Notes: generated from the letters alone by a model not told the origin. Positions 34,600 through 44,705 are shown, counted from the first letter of the stretch. The stretch: 64,000 nt of DNA from Anodontia alba (GCA_964016985.1 OZ024828.1:80088033-80152032), one strand, 5' to 3'. Program-made: numbers and translations.

Positions 34600-35340
34600 T
34601 AGCTTACCTTCTGCTGTCAAAAATCACAAATGTTCCAGGTCAGTACTTCCAACGATGTTTCATCCATCATGCTAAACATTTCTGCCTGTACAAGTTATAC
34701 CGCGTCAAACCCCACAGTTGTGCGTTCAGTAAATATAGTCATTCAAGTCACGTGTACGAATCCTAATACTGTACGAACATCGCTGGTGACGCAGCCATTT
34801 TCAACGTATCTACGATTTTCCAAATTCTGTTCAGTTTTATGCAGCTGTCTGATGATAAAGTACATAAGAAAAACAAAACTACATTTCTGTTAGGTATCAA
34901 ACCGTAAGCTGGTAAGTAAACAGTCGTTTGAATACACGTTTTCGTTTTTCAAGCCGTATGTCAACAGATATTAAAAAATAATACAGGTGTCGAAGCAAGA
35001 CAAATACCTCCATAATTCATCTGGGTATTCTAAATTCAAACGCAGCACGGAGAAAAGAAAAATGTACTTTATATAGACAACAGTAAAATAGGAATCCAAT
35101 ATTGGCTGATTGAGGCAGATAAATTCTGACAAATCTCACACCTTTTGCCCCACTTGATATCCGCTTCCGTTGCGCGTGCGTTCTGAAACATCTCATGGTC
35201 TTAAACATCTCACGCGACACCGGCCCTAGAACGAGCATAGTCAGTGGCAATTACGTTCGCGAGACATCGGTGAAAAGGCGAAACAAAATAGTGCAAGAAA
35301 TAACGCGAAATGTAGCAAATGTTTTCAGTGTTTACGCAAT
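34600..35340 (-). other. Relatively unique, CpG-containing region; possible 5' end of an unidentified minus-strand gene
   Basis: Unlike its AT-rich surroundings this stretch has several CpG-bearing words (TTGCGCGTGCG, ACGCGACACCGG, TTACGTTCGCGAG). On the minus strand an ATG GAG is followed at once by a GTATTT donor-like site (35013-35006). A TTGTACAG acceptor and a GTAAGC donor (about 34686 and 34605) border an open phase that ends at a stop after 22 codons. This is weak and may be chance. Confidence 0.25.
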
Positions 35341-35379
35341 AATAGCGATCGAACATGATTTTTCAATGCATTAACATTA

Positions 35380-35380
35380 A

Positions 35381-35413
<33 letters not shown>

Positions 35414-35890
35414 AACAAACACAAAAAAGTAAGAGAAAAATCCAGGGAGTGCCACAATTACAAGCCGCAGCCCATCCCAGACACGAAGAGGAAGAGGAAA
35501 CAGACAAAACCAAACAAGCGCAAATTGAACAAACATACGAAAAACACTAAGATTAGCTCTCCCTTTCCCAAGCGAGGTAATCGCAATGCTTAAAGGACTA
35601 AGAAATAGAAGAACAAAATAACACAAGGGAAGACTTAAAACAAATCGCCCCGTAGAATAAACCACAAAGCAACAAAGAGTAAGAATAAAGCCGGGACCAC
35701 CGCCTTAGAACGGTCAGTAGAATAAACCACCGGGGAGTTTAAAGCACTTTTACGGCCAGCCAACTTCACCCTGGGTCCCGATGCTACACTTCATAAAGAA
35801 ATACATAAAAAAATCGGTTCGCATAAAGGCTCATAAATCAGTCAATGCATCAAAGAGAAAAGATACAAATCAAATAAATCACTATGATAA
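35380..35890 (-). mobile_element. Penelope-like (lineage 2) tail, solo
   Basis: Nearly collinear with 11647-12140, including CAGGGAGTGCCACAATTACA, CACGAAGAGGAAGAGGAAAC and CTCTCCCTTTCCCAAGCGAG on the plus strand, and bounded by an A-run (about 35382-35411). No coding part is attached. Confidence 0.75.
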
Positions 35891-37082
35891 ACACCATCTC
35901 CGCCCTTATTTTAACTGACCATTATAAATGAGGAGGATTGAGGCCAATAAGGCTCCAGACTGCTTATCGTGTTCACATCTGCCTCAAAAAAAAAAAAATA
36001 ATAGCGAAAATTTTGTAATACTTGACCGCAGTGAAATGAAAATATATATTATTCTAAGTGCTTCAGAAAGAAAATGCGCAACCTGAGGTGAGCTGTTCTG
36101 TCTGGCTACAGGTCATTTTTCTATAGACTGTTCCAAGGCGATTCCTCTCTTGCAATTTTATACATATTTATCTAGTCTACATAGGGTATGTTGTGTTCTG
36201 TATTAAGTGTGTTTTTGTGCATTTTTATGTGTACTTTTATTGGCTCGAGATGGATGTATTGATTAATTGTGGATTTCTCCCGTGTGTCGTCTGCTCAACA
36301 TTTAACCTCTCGATTGTGAAGCGGGAATGGGTCATGCACTAAACAGATCAAATCTGTGTCTCAGTATCCAAAGGCAGTCTAAGTATTACTATTTACCTTA
36401 TCCAACAAGGAAATCAGGGGATATACATATTCAAAAACTTTAACCTAAAACTTAAACATTATAAATTCATTTAAGTCCATGACATTGACCTCAAGATGAC
36501 TGAGGCAGCTTTACTTGCAACGAAATAAACATTGGATTAAAATCTAACAAAAAAGTATCAAGTTATTATATTTAGACATTTAGCCGATACAGACTTTTAC
36601 ATACGTTTATATAAATCTTTAACATAAAAGTTCCAAGTACGTGTCCATGACCTTTAATCATAATCAGGGGAATGAGTTGTTCTTAATACAACTTTGGGTC
36701 AATATATAAAAAACACCATCCTAATCATGAACTATGTCAAACAAAGATTTTTGAACAATATGGGATCTTATTTTTTAAATTCATAACGTAATCATTTGTG
36801 GGTGCTTACGCAGACGTCAATGCCGACGTTCAGACTATAAGAAGTGAACTGATATTTTCAGACAGTTTCATTCTTTACTGAGTAGCGACAAAATACTATT
36901 ACTAATGTGCTTCTAACTCTCTCTCTCTCTCTCTCTCTCTTTGAACCTGTTTCCCTGTCTGTCACTCTCTGTGTGTTGACTGCTCTCATGTTGTACTTCT
37001 GTTGCATTTACATTTTGTTTGTTAGTTCTGTGTTCGATTTAATGCCGTTTTATGATGTTGCTTCGTGTCATGTAATAATATA
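35891..37082. other. AT-rich sequence without a recognised gene
   Basis: Contains a (CT)n microsatellite at about 36918-36942. No convincing coding exon seen on either strand. Confidence 0.5.
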
Positions 37083-37150
37083 CTAATAATATAAGAAAAG
37101 ATACCCAGGAAATGCCATAATCACGAAGCACAGTCCTCCCGAGGCATCAA

Positions 37151-37217
37151 CCCAGCAGGCGCACAACGTTGAATCAACGGTGAATCGACGTTGTTTCAAC
37201 GTTGTGTGTCTGCTGGG
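37151..37217. mobile_element. 67-bp miniature foldback insert
   Basis: Begins CCCAGCAGGCGCACAACGTT and ends with the near-complement AACGTTGTGTGTCTGCTGGG, leaving only about 20 bp between the arms. It interrupts the Penelope-like tail after GAGGCATCAA. Confidence 0.75.
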
Positions 37218-37482
37218 AATCGAAGAGTAGATGAGGTACAGTAATGAAAAACCAAACGCCACATATGAACCCACAGACACACAAACAAACAAGAACTGCA
37301 ACGGAGGGACCGCCTTGGAACGGTCGGTAGGAAAACTACAAAGGGAAGGGTGTGGAGCTTACAAGTTTTACTCCCGCTGAGCCTTACCCTTAATTCTGCT
37401 ACAGCTCCAATTACAAATATATGTTAGGTCCGCATACGGGTCATCTACCGTGTCTGTGAAACATCGCAGTAAAACACATATA

Positions 37483-37790
37483 CAGTCGACTCTCGTTATC
37501 TCGAATTCTAAGGGACTCTCTGAATTACTTCGAGATACCCGTACCTTGACATATCAGATTTGCAGAATTAAGGAAACGATAATTCGAACAACCACATTTA
37601 ACAAATATATATGTAATTGGACTTTTGAAGTTAGAGATATATTGAAAATATTGTGGAAAAGAAATTCTCCTCTTTTCCACAATATTTTTTACCTGTTGTT
37701 AGATTTTCATGTTTAAGCAGGGACAAGATTTTCACTTCGAGATAAGCGGTTATTCGAGATAAGCGAGGTCGAGATAACGAGAATCAACTA
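37483..37790 (+). mobile_element. pogo/Tc1-type MITE (CAGTCGACTC), copy 1
   Basis: TA precedes CAGTCGACTCTCGTTATCTC; the right end is TCGAGATAACGAGAATCAAC then TA. The centre is palindromic (TGTGGAAAAGAAATTCTCCT and CTTTTCCACA). Two more copies lie at 42482-42798 and 47379-47710. The CAGT start with TA duplication is typical of Tc1/mariner/pogo non-autonomous elements. Confidence 0.8.
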
Positions 37791-37823
37791 TAATAAAAAA
37801 AATGTGACAAAACAAAGCAAAGG

Positions 37824-38103
37824 CATCACGAAAACATACCTATATAATTTTGACCCCCTTAAACCCCACTTTTATATAGTAAAACTGGGGTTTACAGGGG
37901 TACACATTATTTTTCTTAATTCTGCTCAAAAATATAGATTGTGGGTACTCGTTAGAACCGCCTCGGCGAGGCGGCTCTAACGAGTACCCACAATCTATGT
38001 TTTGTACAGAACTATGAAAAATATCAGAGTTTTTTTATCAGAAAAATTTCAGTTTTTGGAGGTGAAATTTTCTATATATTTGAATAGGCGTGTTTTCGTA
38101 ATG
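37824..38103 (-). mobile_element. Palindromic MITE family A, copy 6
   Basis: Reversed copy with a perfect long hairpin (GTGGGTACTCGTTAGAACCG and complement) centred near 37972. It lies 36 bp downstream of the stop codon of the acetyltransferase gene, so it should be part of that gene's 3' UTR. Confidence 0.88.
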
Positions 38104-38139
38104 GGATCAATGACGAGCTGAAGCCAGAACATAAGAAAA

Positions 38140-38769
38140 TCACATCCAGGACCACATGTTGAAACGCCTTTTGAAATAGTTAAGGAAAGAGTTAATAGCA
38201 CTGTATGAGTTCACGTCACAGATGTCAAGTTTACCAGGTGCATCTCTGCAGCCCTCGTATAGACGAGATTCGTCTACACCAAAGTCATTGAGTGTAGATA
38301 TGATCAATTCATAATCGATATCCTCTTGGAAATGTACACAAAAGTGTACACTGCCTTTGACTTGCTCTTTCACATGCAGCAGATGTTTGGCGACATGTTT
38401 TTTCAAACTACTTGTGTCCAGCCCGAGTATGTCCACTACATACACATACTGATATTTAGTCGATCCTGTAGTCGCATACATGGTACCACGTGACAGAAGT
38501 CCACAAGTTGACAAAGTTTTATGTTCAACGTCGCAGAAGGTTATGGTAGTGTTGTCTTGTCCAATAATAAAGGCAATATTTTCTTCCTGTAGTTTCATCG
38601 GTACACAAAAAAAGCAGGCAAGGCCATTTGGTGCTAAATAGTGTCGATCCGTCGATCGGAAATGCAATGACAACTGGTCAGGTGAGGCTGGGGAAAGAGT
38701 TCTTGCAGTATGGACGTCGTGTTCTTTTATATTGATATTCTGTACAGGTAGAGTATACCTTAAATAGTT
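38140..38769 (-). CDS. NAT16-like: Exon 3 (last) of a NAT16/histidine N-acetyltransferase-like gene
   Basis: A minus-strand exon of 210 codons including the stop, preceded by a strong acceptor (TTATTTCCTTTCAG) at 38770. It joins exon 2 in phase 0. It encodes the C-terminal part of the protein, with words EHDVHTARTLSPASPDQL, HYLAPNGLACFFCVP, QYVYVVDILGLDTSSLKKHV and LYEGCRDAPGKLDICDV. The order (a middle domain, then a WRYLNIDAFG-like strand, then a terminal strand) resembles vertebrate NAT16, which acetylates histidine. Substrate here is inference. The final codons (M-W-S-W-M-stop, 38140-38154) lie in sequence shared with Penelope-like tails, so the C-terminus seems transposon-derived. Confidence 0.8.
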   Translation of the reverse strand, partial: NYLRYTLPVQNINIKEHDVHTARTLSPASPDQLSLHFRSTDRHYLAPNGLACFFCVPMKLQEENIAFIIGQDNTTITFCDVEHKTLSTCGLLSRGTMYATTGSTKYQYVYVVDILGLDTSSLKKHVAKHLLHVKEQVKGSVHFCVHFQEDIDYELIISTLNDFGVDESRLYEGCRDAPGKLDICDVNSYSAINSFLNYFKRRFNMWSWM

Positions 38770-38794
38770 CTGAAAGGAAATAAGAGATTAATTC

Positions 38795-39020
38795 ACTTTT
38801 TGGATCGACTGTTTACAATCCAGCCATAGTGTACAAACGCCAAAATTTCCTTAAGGTAGTTGTCCACGTGATTATCATTAACCAATGTAATCAAACCGTG
38901 TGTTAGACGACATCCAGGTAACGTTTATTCATAGCCGTGCCGGTCTTGACGCTGTGACGTCAGCCTGCTGTTGAGAGAGGGTTATCTGCAAAACCTGGAT
39001 TGGGACATTTGGAACATTGG
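38795..39020. repeat. Interspersed repeat of about 400 bp, copy 3 (partial)
   Basis: Shares GTTTACAATCCAGCC, TTAAGGTAGTTGTCCACGTG, TGTGTTAGACGACATCCAGG and GAGGGTTATCTGCAAAACCT with the copies at 7878 and 9136. It ends before the inverted pair. Confidence 0.6.
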
Positions 39021-39611
39021 CATTTTGCTATAATCAGTTATGAACACACAATTTCAGTGTAGCGACATTTTAAATTTCTATTTTGCATATATTTCATAGT
39101 TGAATAAAGACAAGAAGAAAGCCGGTAAGTTTAGTTAAACGGTTGGTTTGAATGAATACCACGTGCTGACAATCCATGCAAATACATATAGAGACAAGAA
39201 CGCTGGAAGCATGCTTTTTGTGTAAAAATATCAACAGCTCCATAATAATGTCTAATAATATATATTTATAATAATACAATATGAACCATACAAGGAGCAT
39301 AAGCGAGGTGAAAGTAATTAAAAAAAAGGCTGACCTCGTGTACTAAACAATCGTCTTATCGTTCGTCCAGATCGCTCCGCTCCACCAGCTGAGCTATTGC
39401 AACAAACTAACCAAAGTCACGCATAGCTAAAAGATTTTTTACAACAAAAATTATTAGTAACGTTTTCCCGATAATTTATGCAAAACCTGCTTTACCCAGG
39501 TAGAGTGGTAGCTGCCGTGACGTCACTGTCAAAACATATTCGCGACTTCACTGTAGTGTAGTTTATATTTTCTGTCCTATGTGGTCATTGAGCCCTGAGG
39601 TCTTTCCGGGA

Positions 39612-39614
<3 letters not shown>

Positions 39615-39688
<74 letters not shown>

Positions 39689-39716
39689 TGTCATATATAT
39701 ATATATATATATATAT
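39615..39716. repeat. (TA)n microsatellite
   Basis: A long TA run interrupted once by TGAGTGTCA, which is repeated at its end (about 39685-39693 and 39716-39724). Confidence 0.95.
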
Positions 39717-39729
39717 GAGTGTCACTGAT

Positions 39730-40007
39730 CATTACGAAAACACGCCTATTCAAATATAATTAAAAAATTTACCATCGAAAAATGAAAAATTTCAGATAAA
39801 AAATTCTGATATTTTTCATATTTCTGCTCAAAACATAGATTGTGGGTACTCGTTAGAACCGCCTCGGTGTGGGTACTAACGAGTACCCACAATCTATGTT
39901 TTTGAGCAGAAATAAGAAAAATAATGTATACCCCTGTAAACCCCAGTTTTACTATACAAAAGTGGGGTTTATGGGGGTCAAAATTATATAGGCATGTTTT
40001 CGTAATG
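39730..40007 (+). mobile_element. Palindromic MITE family A, copy 7
   Basis: CATTACGAAAACACGCCTAT to GGCATGTTTTCGTAATG. The hairpin centre is rearranged: after CGCCTCGGTG the sequence jumps to TGGGTACTAACGAGTACCCA. Confidence 0.85.
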
Positions 40008-40146
40008 CGAGACCTAACTTGTCGAATTAGCTAGTCTGGTCAAAACTTGACACTTGAGCTGTTTTTAATTTTGTATGCTTATTACTCTCAAGTGTCGCTC
40101 CTTTCACATTTCATTGCTCCTCTTCTTGTCTTTGGAATCAAACTCT

Positions 40147-40655
40147 AAAAGGATACCTTTGGAAACAAAGAACACAATACAGACAGAAAATGTGAGTATC
40201 GTTTTTTAAACTTTTCATAAGTAGTAATGACGTTTGCAACACTGCTTATGCCCCTCTTGCGTTTACATGAGCATAACTCAATTTTCAACGCTACCACAAC
40301 TGGCCCAGTAATCCCAAAGGAAATGAAAATATAATCTGCACTATGGTGAAGTGCGGGGAGACGTTCTACGGCGCCACATGGCACTAAATACCAGCTGCAG
40401 TAAAGTAAAATGAAACTATAAAAGGTTGCCTTTGGAAACAAAACACATTACAGATAGTAGATGGGAGTCTCGGTTTTATTGGGACTCTTCATAAGCCGTT
40501 ATGACGTTGCAAAACTGCTTACGCCCTCTAGCGTATGCATGAGCAGAACTCCATTTTCAAAGATAACACAACGGGCCCAATGATCCCAAAGGAAATGAAA
40601 ATATAATCTGCACTTTGGTAAATTACGGGGAGGCGTGTTTCGTGATTTTGAATAG
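40147..40655. repeat. Tandem duplication, two units of about 280 bp
   Basis: CCTTTGGAAACAAAGAACAC through GGAAATGAAAATATAATCTG occurs at 40157-40345 and again at 40430-40620 with moderate divergence (CGTTTGCAACACTGCTTATG versus CGTTGCAAAACTGCTTACG). The second copy runs into the GGGCCC foldback. Confidence 0.75.
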
Positions 40656-40657
40656 CT

Positions 40658-40875
40658 GGGCCCGGTTGTTAGAAGCATTGTTAGCTTAACGAGCTAGTCA
40701 ATGACAAACTCGTTAACTGTTTTTGTCTAGGTATTTTCAAATACATTCATATTTTTGCTGCCAAAATGTGAGTAATTTTTCCAGCCAAAAATATCAATGT
40801 TTTCGCTATATTAAAAGACTGAAATTTAACGTCACGTTAGCTAACAACTTCGTTAAGTTTTAAACAAGTGGGTCC
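40658..40875. mobile_element. Foldback MITE with GGGCCC termini, copy 2
   Basis: Diverged relative of 9557-9801, with GGGCCCGGTTGTTAGAAGCA, TTAACGAGCTAGTCA, AAAATGTGAGTAATTTTTCC, and an end CTTCGTTAAGTTTTAAAC then GTGGGTCC. Confidence 0.55.
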
Positions 40876-41029
40876 AGAAGCTGACGTTGGTCTGTAGTTT
40901 TGATAGCCTGCAAAAGAGTATTGCAACACAAAAAATCCTTGTTAAGGCCTCTAATTTGTGCTTAATCGAGCCTTAAGGAATATTTGAGCCGAAATCTTAG
41001 AATATATGAGCCGCGCCCTGCAAAAACCG

Positions 41030-41881
41030 TACCAACTGCTATTTGTGATGACGGTTAGCATTAGAAGTAGTTGCGGTCATGGTACCAAAGCCGTAATTCA
41101 AAATCATAAATCCATAAACGAATGACGAATCAGAATGTTCAGACCTACAGACATGGACCCCAGAACAAAGGGTGTAATCAGGCGTCCGCGGATAGTAAGC
41201 ATTACTTGGTAAGCAAGCTTCGCCCACCATGCCCATGGGCCTGAACGAAGGAAATATCGGTAGAAGCGTATGTCCGGGATTTGGGAAGTCTACTTATGGC
41301 GCGTCACTGGCAAAAACATCAGAAACAATTCTGGAAACTGCCACATTGTAGGGATTGACTAGATCATGATGTCTCCCATAGAACTTCTTAAGTGTTGCTA
41401 CCAGTTTGGTTTTTTGATACCCCTGGCTCAACAACTTTTGAGTGAGCACTTTCCCACGCTCCATGAAGTCCTGATAATTTGAACAAGTTCTGGCATAACG
41501 GATTAACTGTGAAACGTAAACGCCGTATGCTGGTGCAGAAGGGATATTACTGCTCAGGAAAGGAAAGTTAACGATGGGAAAATTGAAGTCATCCCGTTTG
41601 TCGTAAAGCCTAGTAGTAAGCTTTCCATTGTCGATGTAGAGATAACAATCCAAGTATGAGGAGGAGACTGAAGTCTCCGTTGTTTCCTTTATTTCAAGTT
41701 CACGTGGGTAGATGAATTCTAAATACTCTGCAAATTTTGTGTTTTTCAGAGACAATACATCATCTATATATCTGTAGGTGAAATTGAATTGTTGTGCGAG
41801 GTGTTTCTTGCCTGCTTGGAGGAGACTTTGTACAAACTCCGCCTCATACGAGTATAAAAAAGAAGAGCTAGGACTGGTCAC
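41030..41881 (-). pseudogene. Penelope-like (lineage 1) reverse transcriptase C-terminal fragment
   Basis: The minus-strand frame 41881-41294 reads FLYSYEAEFVQSLLQAGKKH, YRYIDDVLSL (catalytic YIDD), YLDCYLYIDNGKLTT, LYDKRDDFNFPIVNFPFLSS, YGVYVSQLIRYAR, and KKFYGRHHDLVNPYN. It continues in another frame into 41236-41039 (GMVGEACLPSNAYYPRTPDY). Closely matches the plus-strand copy at 6830-7620. The upstream catalytic part is missing and a SINE lies just beyond the break. It has the same transcriptional sense as the surrounding host intron. Confidence 0.8.
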
Positions 41882-41904
41882 TCCGATATAATGTGGCTGG
41901 TGGT

Positions 41905-42214
41905 TTTGTTTGTTTGTGTTGAGGTTTCACGGCCCAGTCAACCCAATGGGGTCATGTCGAGCGCGGTCAGTTCACCTAACCACACGTTTAATGGGCAGGC
42001 TTAGTCCTCTAAGCGGTTAACCAGTATTGTGCACATTCTTCCGCCAGAAACTGACAACTGCCCTTCTTGAATCAGCGGAAGGGAGAGAATGACGATAGAA
42101 AATAATTCATGATCAATCTCCATGAAAGAATGTTGCCGACCTCGGCGGGGGTTGAACCCGCGACCTCCTGGTCTCCAATCGGACGGCGCATCCAACTTAG
42201 CCACCAAGGCCGGC
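41905..42214 (-). mobile_element. tRNA-derived SINE, full-length, reverse orientation
   Basis: On the minus strand from 42214: GCCGGCCTTGGTGGCTAAGT (box A), GGTCGCGGGTTCAACCCC (box B), the same body as 34256-34565, and the tail GTGAAACCTCAACAC. The flanks share GGTGGT-type words but no clear long duplication. Confidence 0.85.
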
Positions 42215-42481
42215 ATGGGTGGTGGTAGTATCACGTCAGTAAGGGTTGAGTTTTGTCAATGTATTGGAATGTTACTGTAAATGAGTATCAGTTCCTATCG
42301 TCACACCCAGACACCGTGAAGACAGCACAGAAAGTCTGTTGACAATGGCGTTTACACTCATCTCAAGCAAACAAACACCGATGAGTGTATTTTCCACATG
42401 GCTCTATTGTTTTCAGACTACAAGAAACTTATCCAGCAGGGCAAGCTGTCTTTTCGTCCTCTGATCATGTAAATACGACTA

Positions 42482-42798
42482 CAGTTGACTTTCGCTATCT
42501 CGACCTCGCTTATCTCGAATAACCGCTTATCTCGAAGTGAAAATCTGGTCCCTGTCTAAACATGAAAATCTAACAATAGGTAACAAAATATTGTGGAAAA
42601 GAGGAGAAATTGCTATTTCTCCTCTTTTCCACAATATCAATATATCTCTAACTTCAAGAGTCCAATCACATATATATTTGTTAAATGTGGTTGTTCGAAT
42701 TATGTTTTCCTCAATTCTGCAAATCTGATATGTCGAGGTACGGATATCTCGGAGTATTTCAGAGAGTCCTTTGCATTCGAGATAACGAGAGTCGACTG
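42482..42798 (-). mobile_element. pogo/Tc1-type MITE (CAGTCGACTC), copy 2
   Basis: Starts CAGTTGACTTTCGCTATCTC, ends CGAGATAACGAGAGTCGACT. The centre TTGTGGAAAAGAGGAGAAAT pairs with the following GAGAAATAGCAATTTCTCC complement. Confidence 0.78.
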
Positions 42799-42914
42799 TT
42801 ATTCATTCTTGGCCAAAGCATAACTGTTTCCAGCTTAGTTTACCTGTTTTTTTTTCCGTGAATTATTCTGACATGCATATCAACAGACCGAGTTCAAAAA
42901 GATTGGTCAGTGTG

Positions 42915-43046
42915 CGCCAGTTATAAATTTTGAAAAAAAACAAACAAAAAAAAACAGGACCTAGTTAGTATTTGGTCTATCTGACGCATTGCCCATCAAC
43001 GAGATAATAGAAAAAACAAACAAACAAAAAAAACAAAAAAAAACAA

Positions 43047-43075
<29 letters not shown>
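42915..43075. repeat. A-rich simple repeat
   Basis: CAAA/AAAC runs ending in an A-run of about 35 with sporadic C and G. The Lys-rich frame it generates is not a gene. Confidence 0.8.
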
Positions 43076-43077
<2 letters not shown>

Positions 43078-43293
43078 AACCCAAAAACACTGCTATCTAT
43101 CTTTTGCACTTTATCGTCAACAATTAACTCTTACCATGCTAAGGGAAAATTCAGCAGATCACAAACTGATAACATTATTTTTCTTGTTGTTGTTTTTTCC
43201 TAGAAAATAGGATCTGACACTTCATGCAAATTGTTTCAAAATGTCCCCTGCTGAATTTTTTACCCAGCATGCAATGTGATAAATTTACTTTAC

Positions 43294-43494
43294 CACACGT
43301 AAAAAGCTTTTTTGCCGATCTATTCGGTTGGTGGCAAACAAGATGACTCTGGCTCCTTGCTGCTTTGCCAAGGCTGTTACATAGTTCGAAAGAGAGACGT
43401 AGAGTCTTTTGCCTTCGAAGTCTTTGTGTATTCGCCCTGCTCTTAAGACAGCTGTTTTGCCCTTGTCAAGTAGATGAGCGGCCACAAAACCAAT
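43294..43494 (-). CDS. NAT16-like: Exon 2 of the NAT16/histidine N-acetyltransferase-like gene
   Basis: A 67-codon exon with acceptor CGTTTTATTCCACAG before 43494 and donor GTAAAG after 43294, both ends phase 0. It encodes IGFVAAHLLDKGKTAVLRAG, then RIHKDFEGKRLYVSLSNYVT, then LAKQQGARVILFATN. This is the core of the GNAT fold: the strand before motif A, the acetyl-CoA pyrophosphate loop and the following helix. The canonical loop is R/Q-x-x-G-x-G/A; here it reads D-F-E-G-K-R-L, with Arg at the second Gly/Ala position. Such a change could reduce cofactor binding, though substitutions are tolerated in parts of this superfamily. Confidence 0.82.
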
Positions 43495-43555
43495 CTGTGG
43501 AATAAAACGACACATTTTTGAACACAGGATTCAACTGCGAGACACTTTTAAAAGA

Positions 43556-44071
43556 AATATTGGGAATCGGCCAGAATTTCAAAGTCGATCATCGGTTTTG
43601 TAATACCGACTGAGCATCGATTAATAATTGACTTGTAGAAAATATATTCACTTAATTTAGCCCTCTTCGAGGTACTTATTCTTCGCTCAAGATCAATAAG
43701 AGGGGTATGCGGATAATAGTTTTCTTATTTTCCCATGAAAACATTTGTTTTGGTATTCATTAAAAGCGCCTTCGCGAGTACCCACAACATATATTTTCAT
43801 GGAGAAACAAGAAAACTATTAGTATTTTTGGGTTGACATTTTTAAGGCTGTTTTATCATTTTTGTTTTCACTTTCATTCACCACAACTCTAGAATGAAAC
43901 AAATAGACAGCTTTGAATTTCATTTTTATAACTTGGCTATAAAAAATGAAATATGAGATAAGTATGTTTCTAAAAATAGATTTTTTCCGATTAGTTGACT
44001 AAAAAATATCTTCCCGATCATCTGTCACAGAGGCACAAGTGACTGAACATCGATCATCAGTGGCAACACTG
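43556..44071 (-). mobile_element. hAT-like MITE, copy 2
   Basis: Reverse-complement relative of 32974-33541: TTGGGAATCGGCCAGAATTT, GATCATCGGTTTTGTAATAC, GACTTGTAGAAAATATATTC, AAGATCAATAAGAGGGGTAT, then CCGATTAGTTGACTAAAAAA and GATCATCAGTGGCAACACTG. The hairpin inside is truncated: GCCTTCGCGAGTACCCAC joins the arms without the right TTCTAATG stretch. A target duplication is not clear. Confidence 0.65.
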
Positions 44072-44464
44072 TATGAAACTTGCTCGTAATGAAACAAAAA
44101 AACAACAACAAAAAAAACAAAACAAAAAAAAACATGTAATATTATAATGTTATCAGTATTCTGCCTCTAGCCAATACAACCATACCCCGGACCTGTAACT
44201 AGGTCAATACGAAATTACTTGATTAATAGCAATTTTATTAATTATTAATTTTTTAAAACAGCTTGCTTAACGATGATCATATCAATAAAAAACGATTTTT
44301 CATAGCGGCTTTTTGGCCAAGTCCACATCATGCCTTCCATCTTCTTATTATCAATATGACTGAAAATATAAACAAAAATAAAAATAAAAAGATAAATATA
44401 TAAACAAAATAAAATAAAAACAATAGATAAAAGCGGGTAAAACCTCATACCATCCATTCCGATA

Positions 44465-44705
44465 ACAAGCTCAGCCAATATGGAAAAAAAAGGCCAATAT
44501 AAGAAAATTCGGCCAATACAGGAAACCATCGACCAATTTAGATAATAACTAGGCCAATACAGGAAAAAGTCGGCCAATACAGAAAAAAGCTAGGTCAATA
44601 CAGATAAAGTCGGCCAGTATAGAAAAAAAAACCAATACAGGAAAAAGTTGGCCAATACAAAAAAAAAAAAAAAAAACTAGGCCAAAACAGAAAAAGTCGG
44701 CAACA
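44465..44705. repeat. 22-bp minisatellite with CCAAT words
   Basis: About 11 degenerate units of the type GGCCAATACAGGAAAAAGTC. Each unit includes CCAAT or a close variant. It lies inside intron 1 of the acetyltransferase-like gene. Confidence 0.8.

Larger units (their letters stand above)
37083..38152 (-). mobile_element. Penelope-like (lineage 2) tail fragment broken by three younger insertions
   Basis: Tail words GGAAATGCCATAATCACGAA and CCGCCTTGGAACGGTCGGTA run to about 37480. They resume at 37793-37823 (ACAAAACAAAGCAAAGGC) and again at 38104-38152 (GAGCTGAAGCCAGAACATAA and AAATCACATCCAGGACCA). The pieces are in the order seen uninterrupted in other tails (compare 48205-48285). The inserts are a 67-bp foldback (37151-37217), a TA-flanked MITE (37483-37790) and family A copy 6 (37824-38103). 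The right end reaches into the last codons of the acetyltransferase gene. Confidence 0.7.
38770..43293 (-). other. Intron 2 of the acetyltransferase-like gene, filled with repeats
   Basis: Donor GTG|GTAAAG at 43294/43293 and acceptor TTTCAG at 38770. It contains, in order from the low-coordinate end: a 400-bp repeat copy, a tRNA-like fragment near 39340-39410, a (TA)n tract, family A copy 7, a 280-bp tandem duplication, a GGGCCC foldback, a lineage-1 Penelope-like fragment, a SINE and a TA-flanked MITE. No further exon is seen; both flanking exons are phase 0. Confidence 0.7.

Noticed and set aside
34630..34893. 87-codon plus-strand ORF in the CpG-bearing region
   Set aside because: No domain recognised and the opposite strand has equally plausible splice-like signals; kept only as a possible 5' region.
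39340..39410. tRNA gene on the minus strand
   Set aside because: Box A-like TAGCTCAGCTGGTGGAGC is present, but no proper box B or stem pairing follows; probably a decayed SINE head or chance.
42989..43210. Lys-rich 73-residue ORF
   Set aside because: Driven by an A-rich simple repeat.
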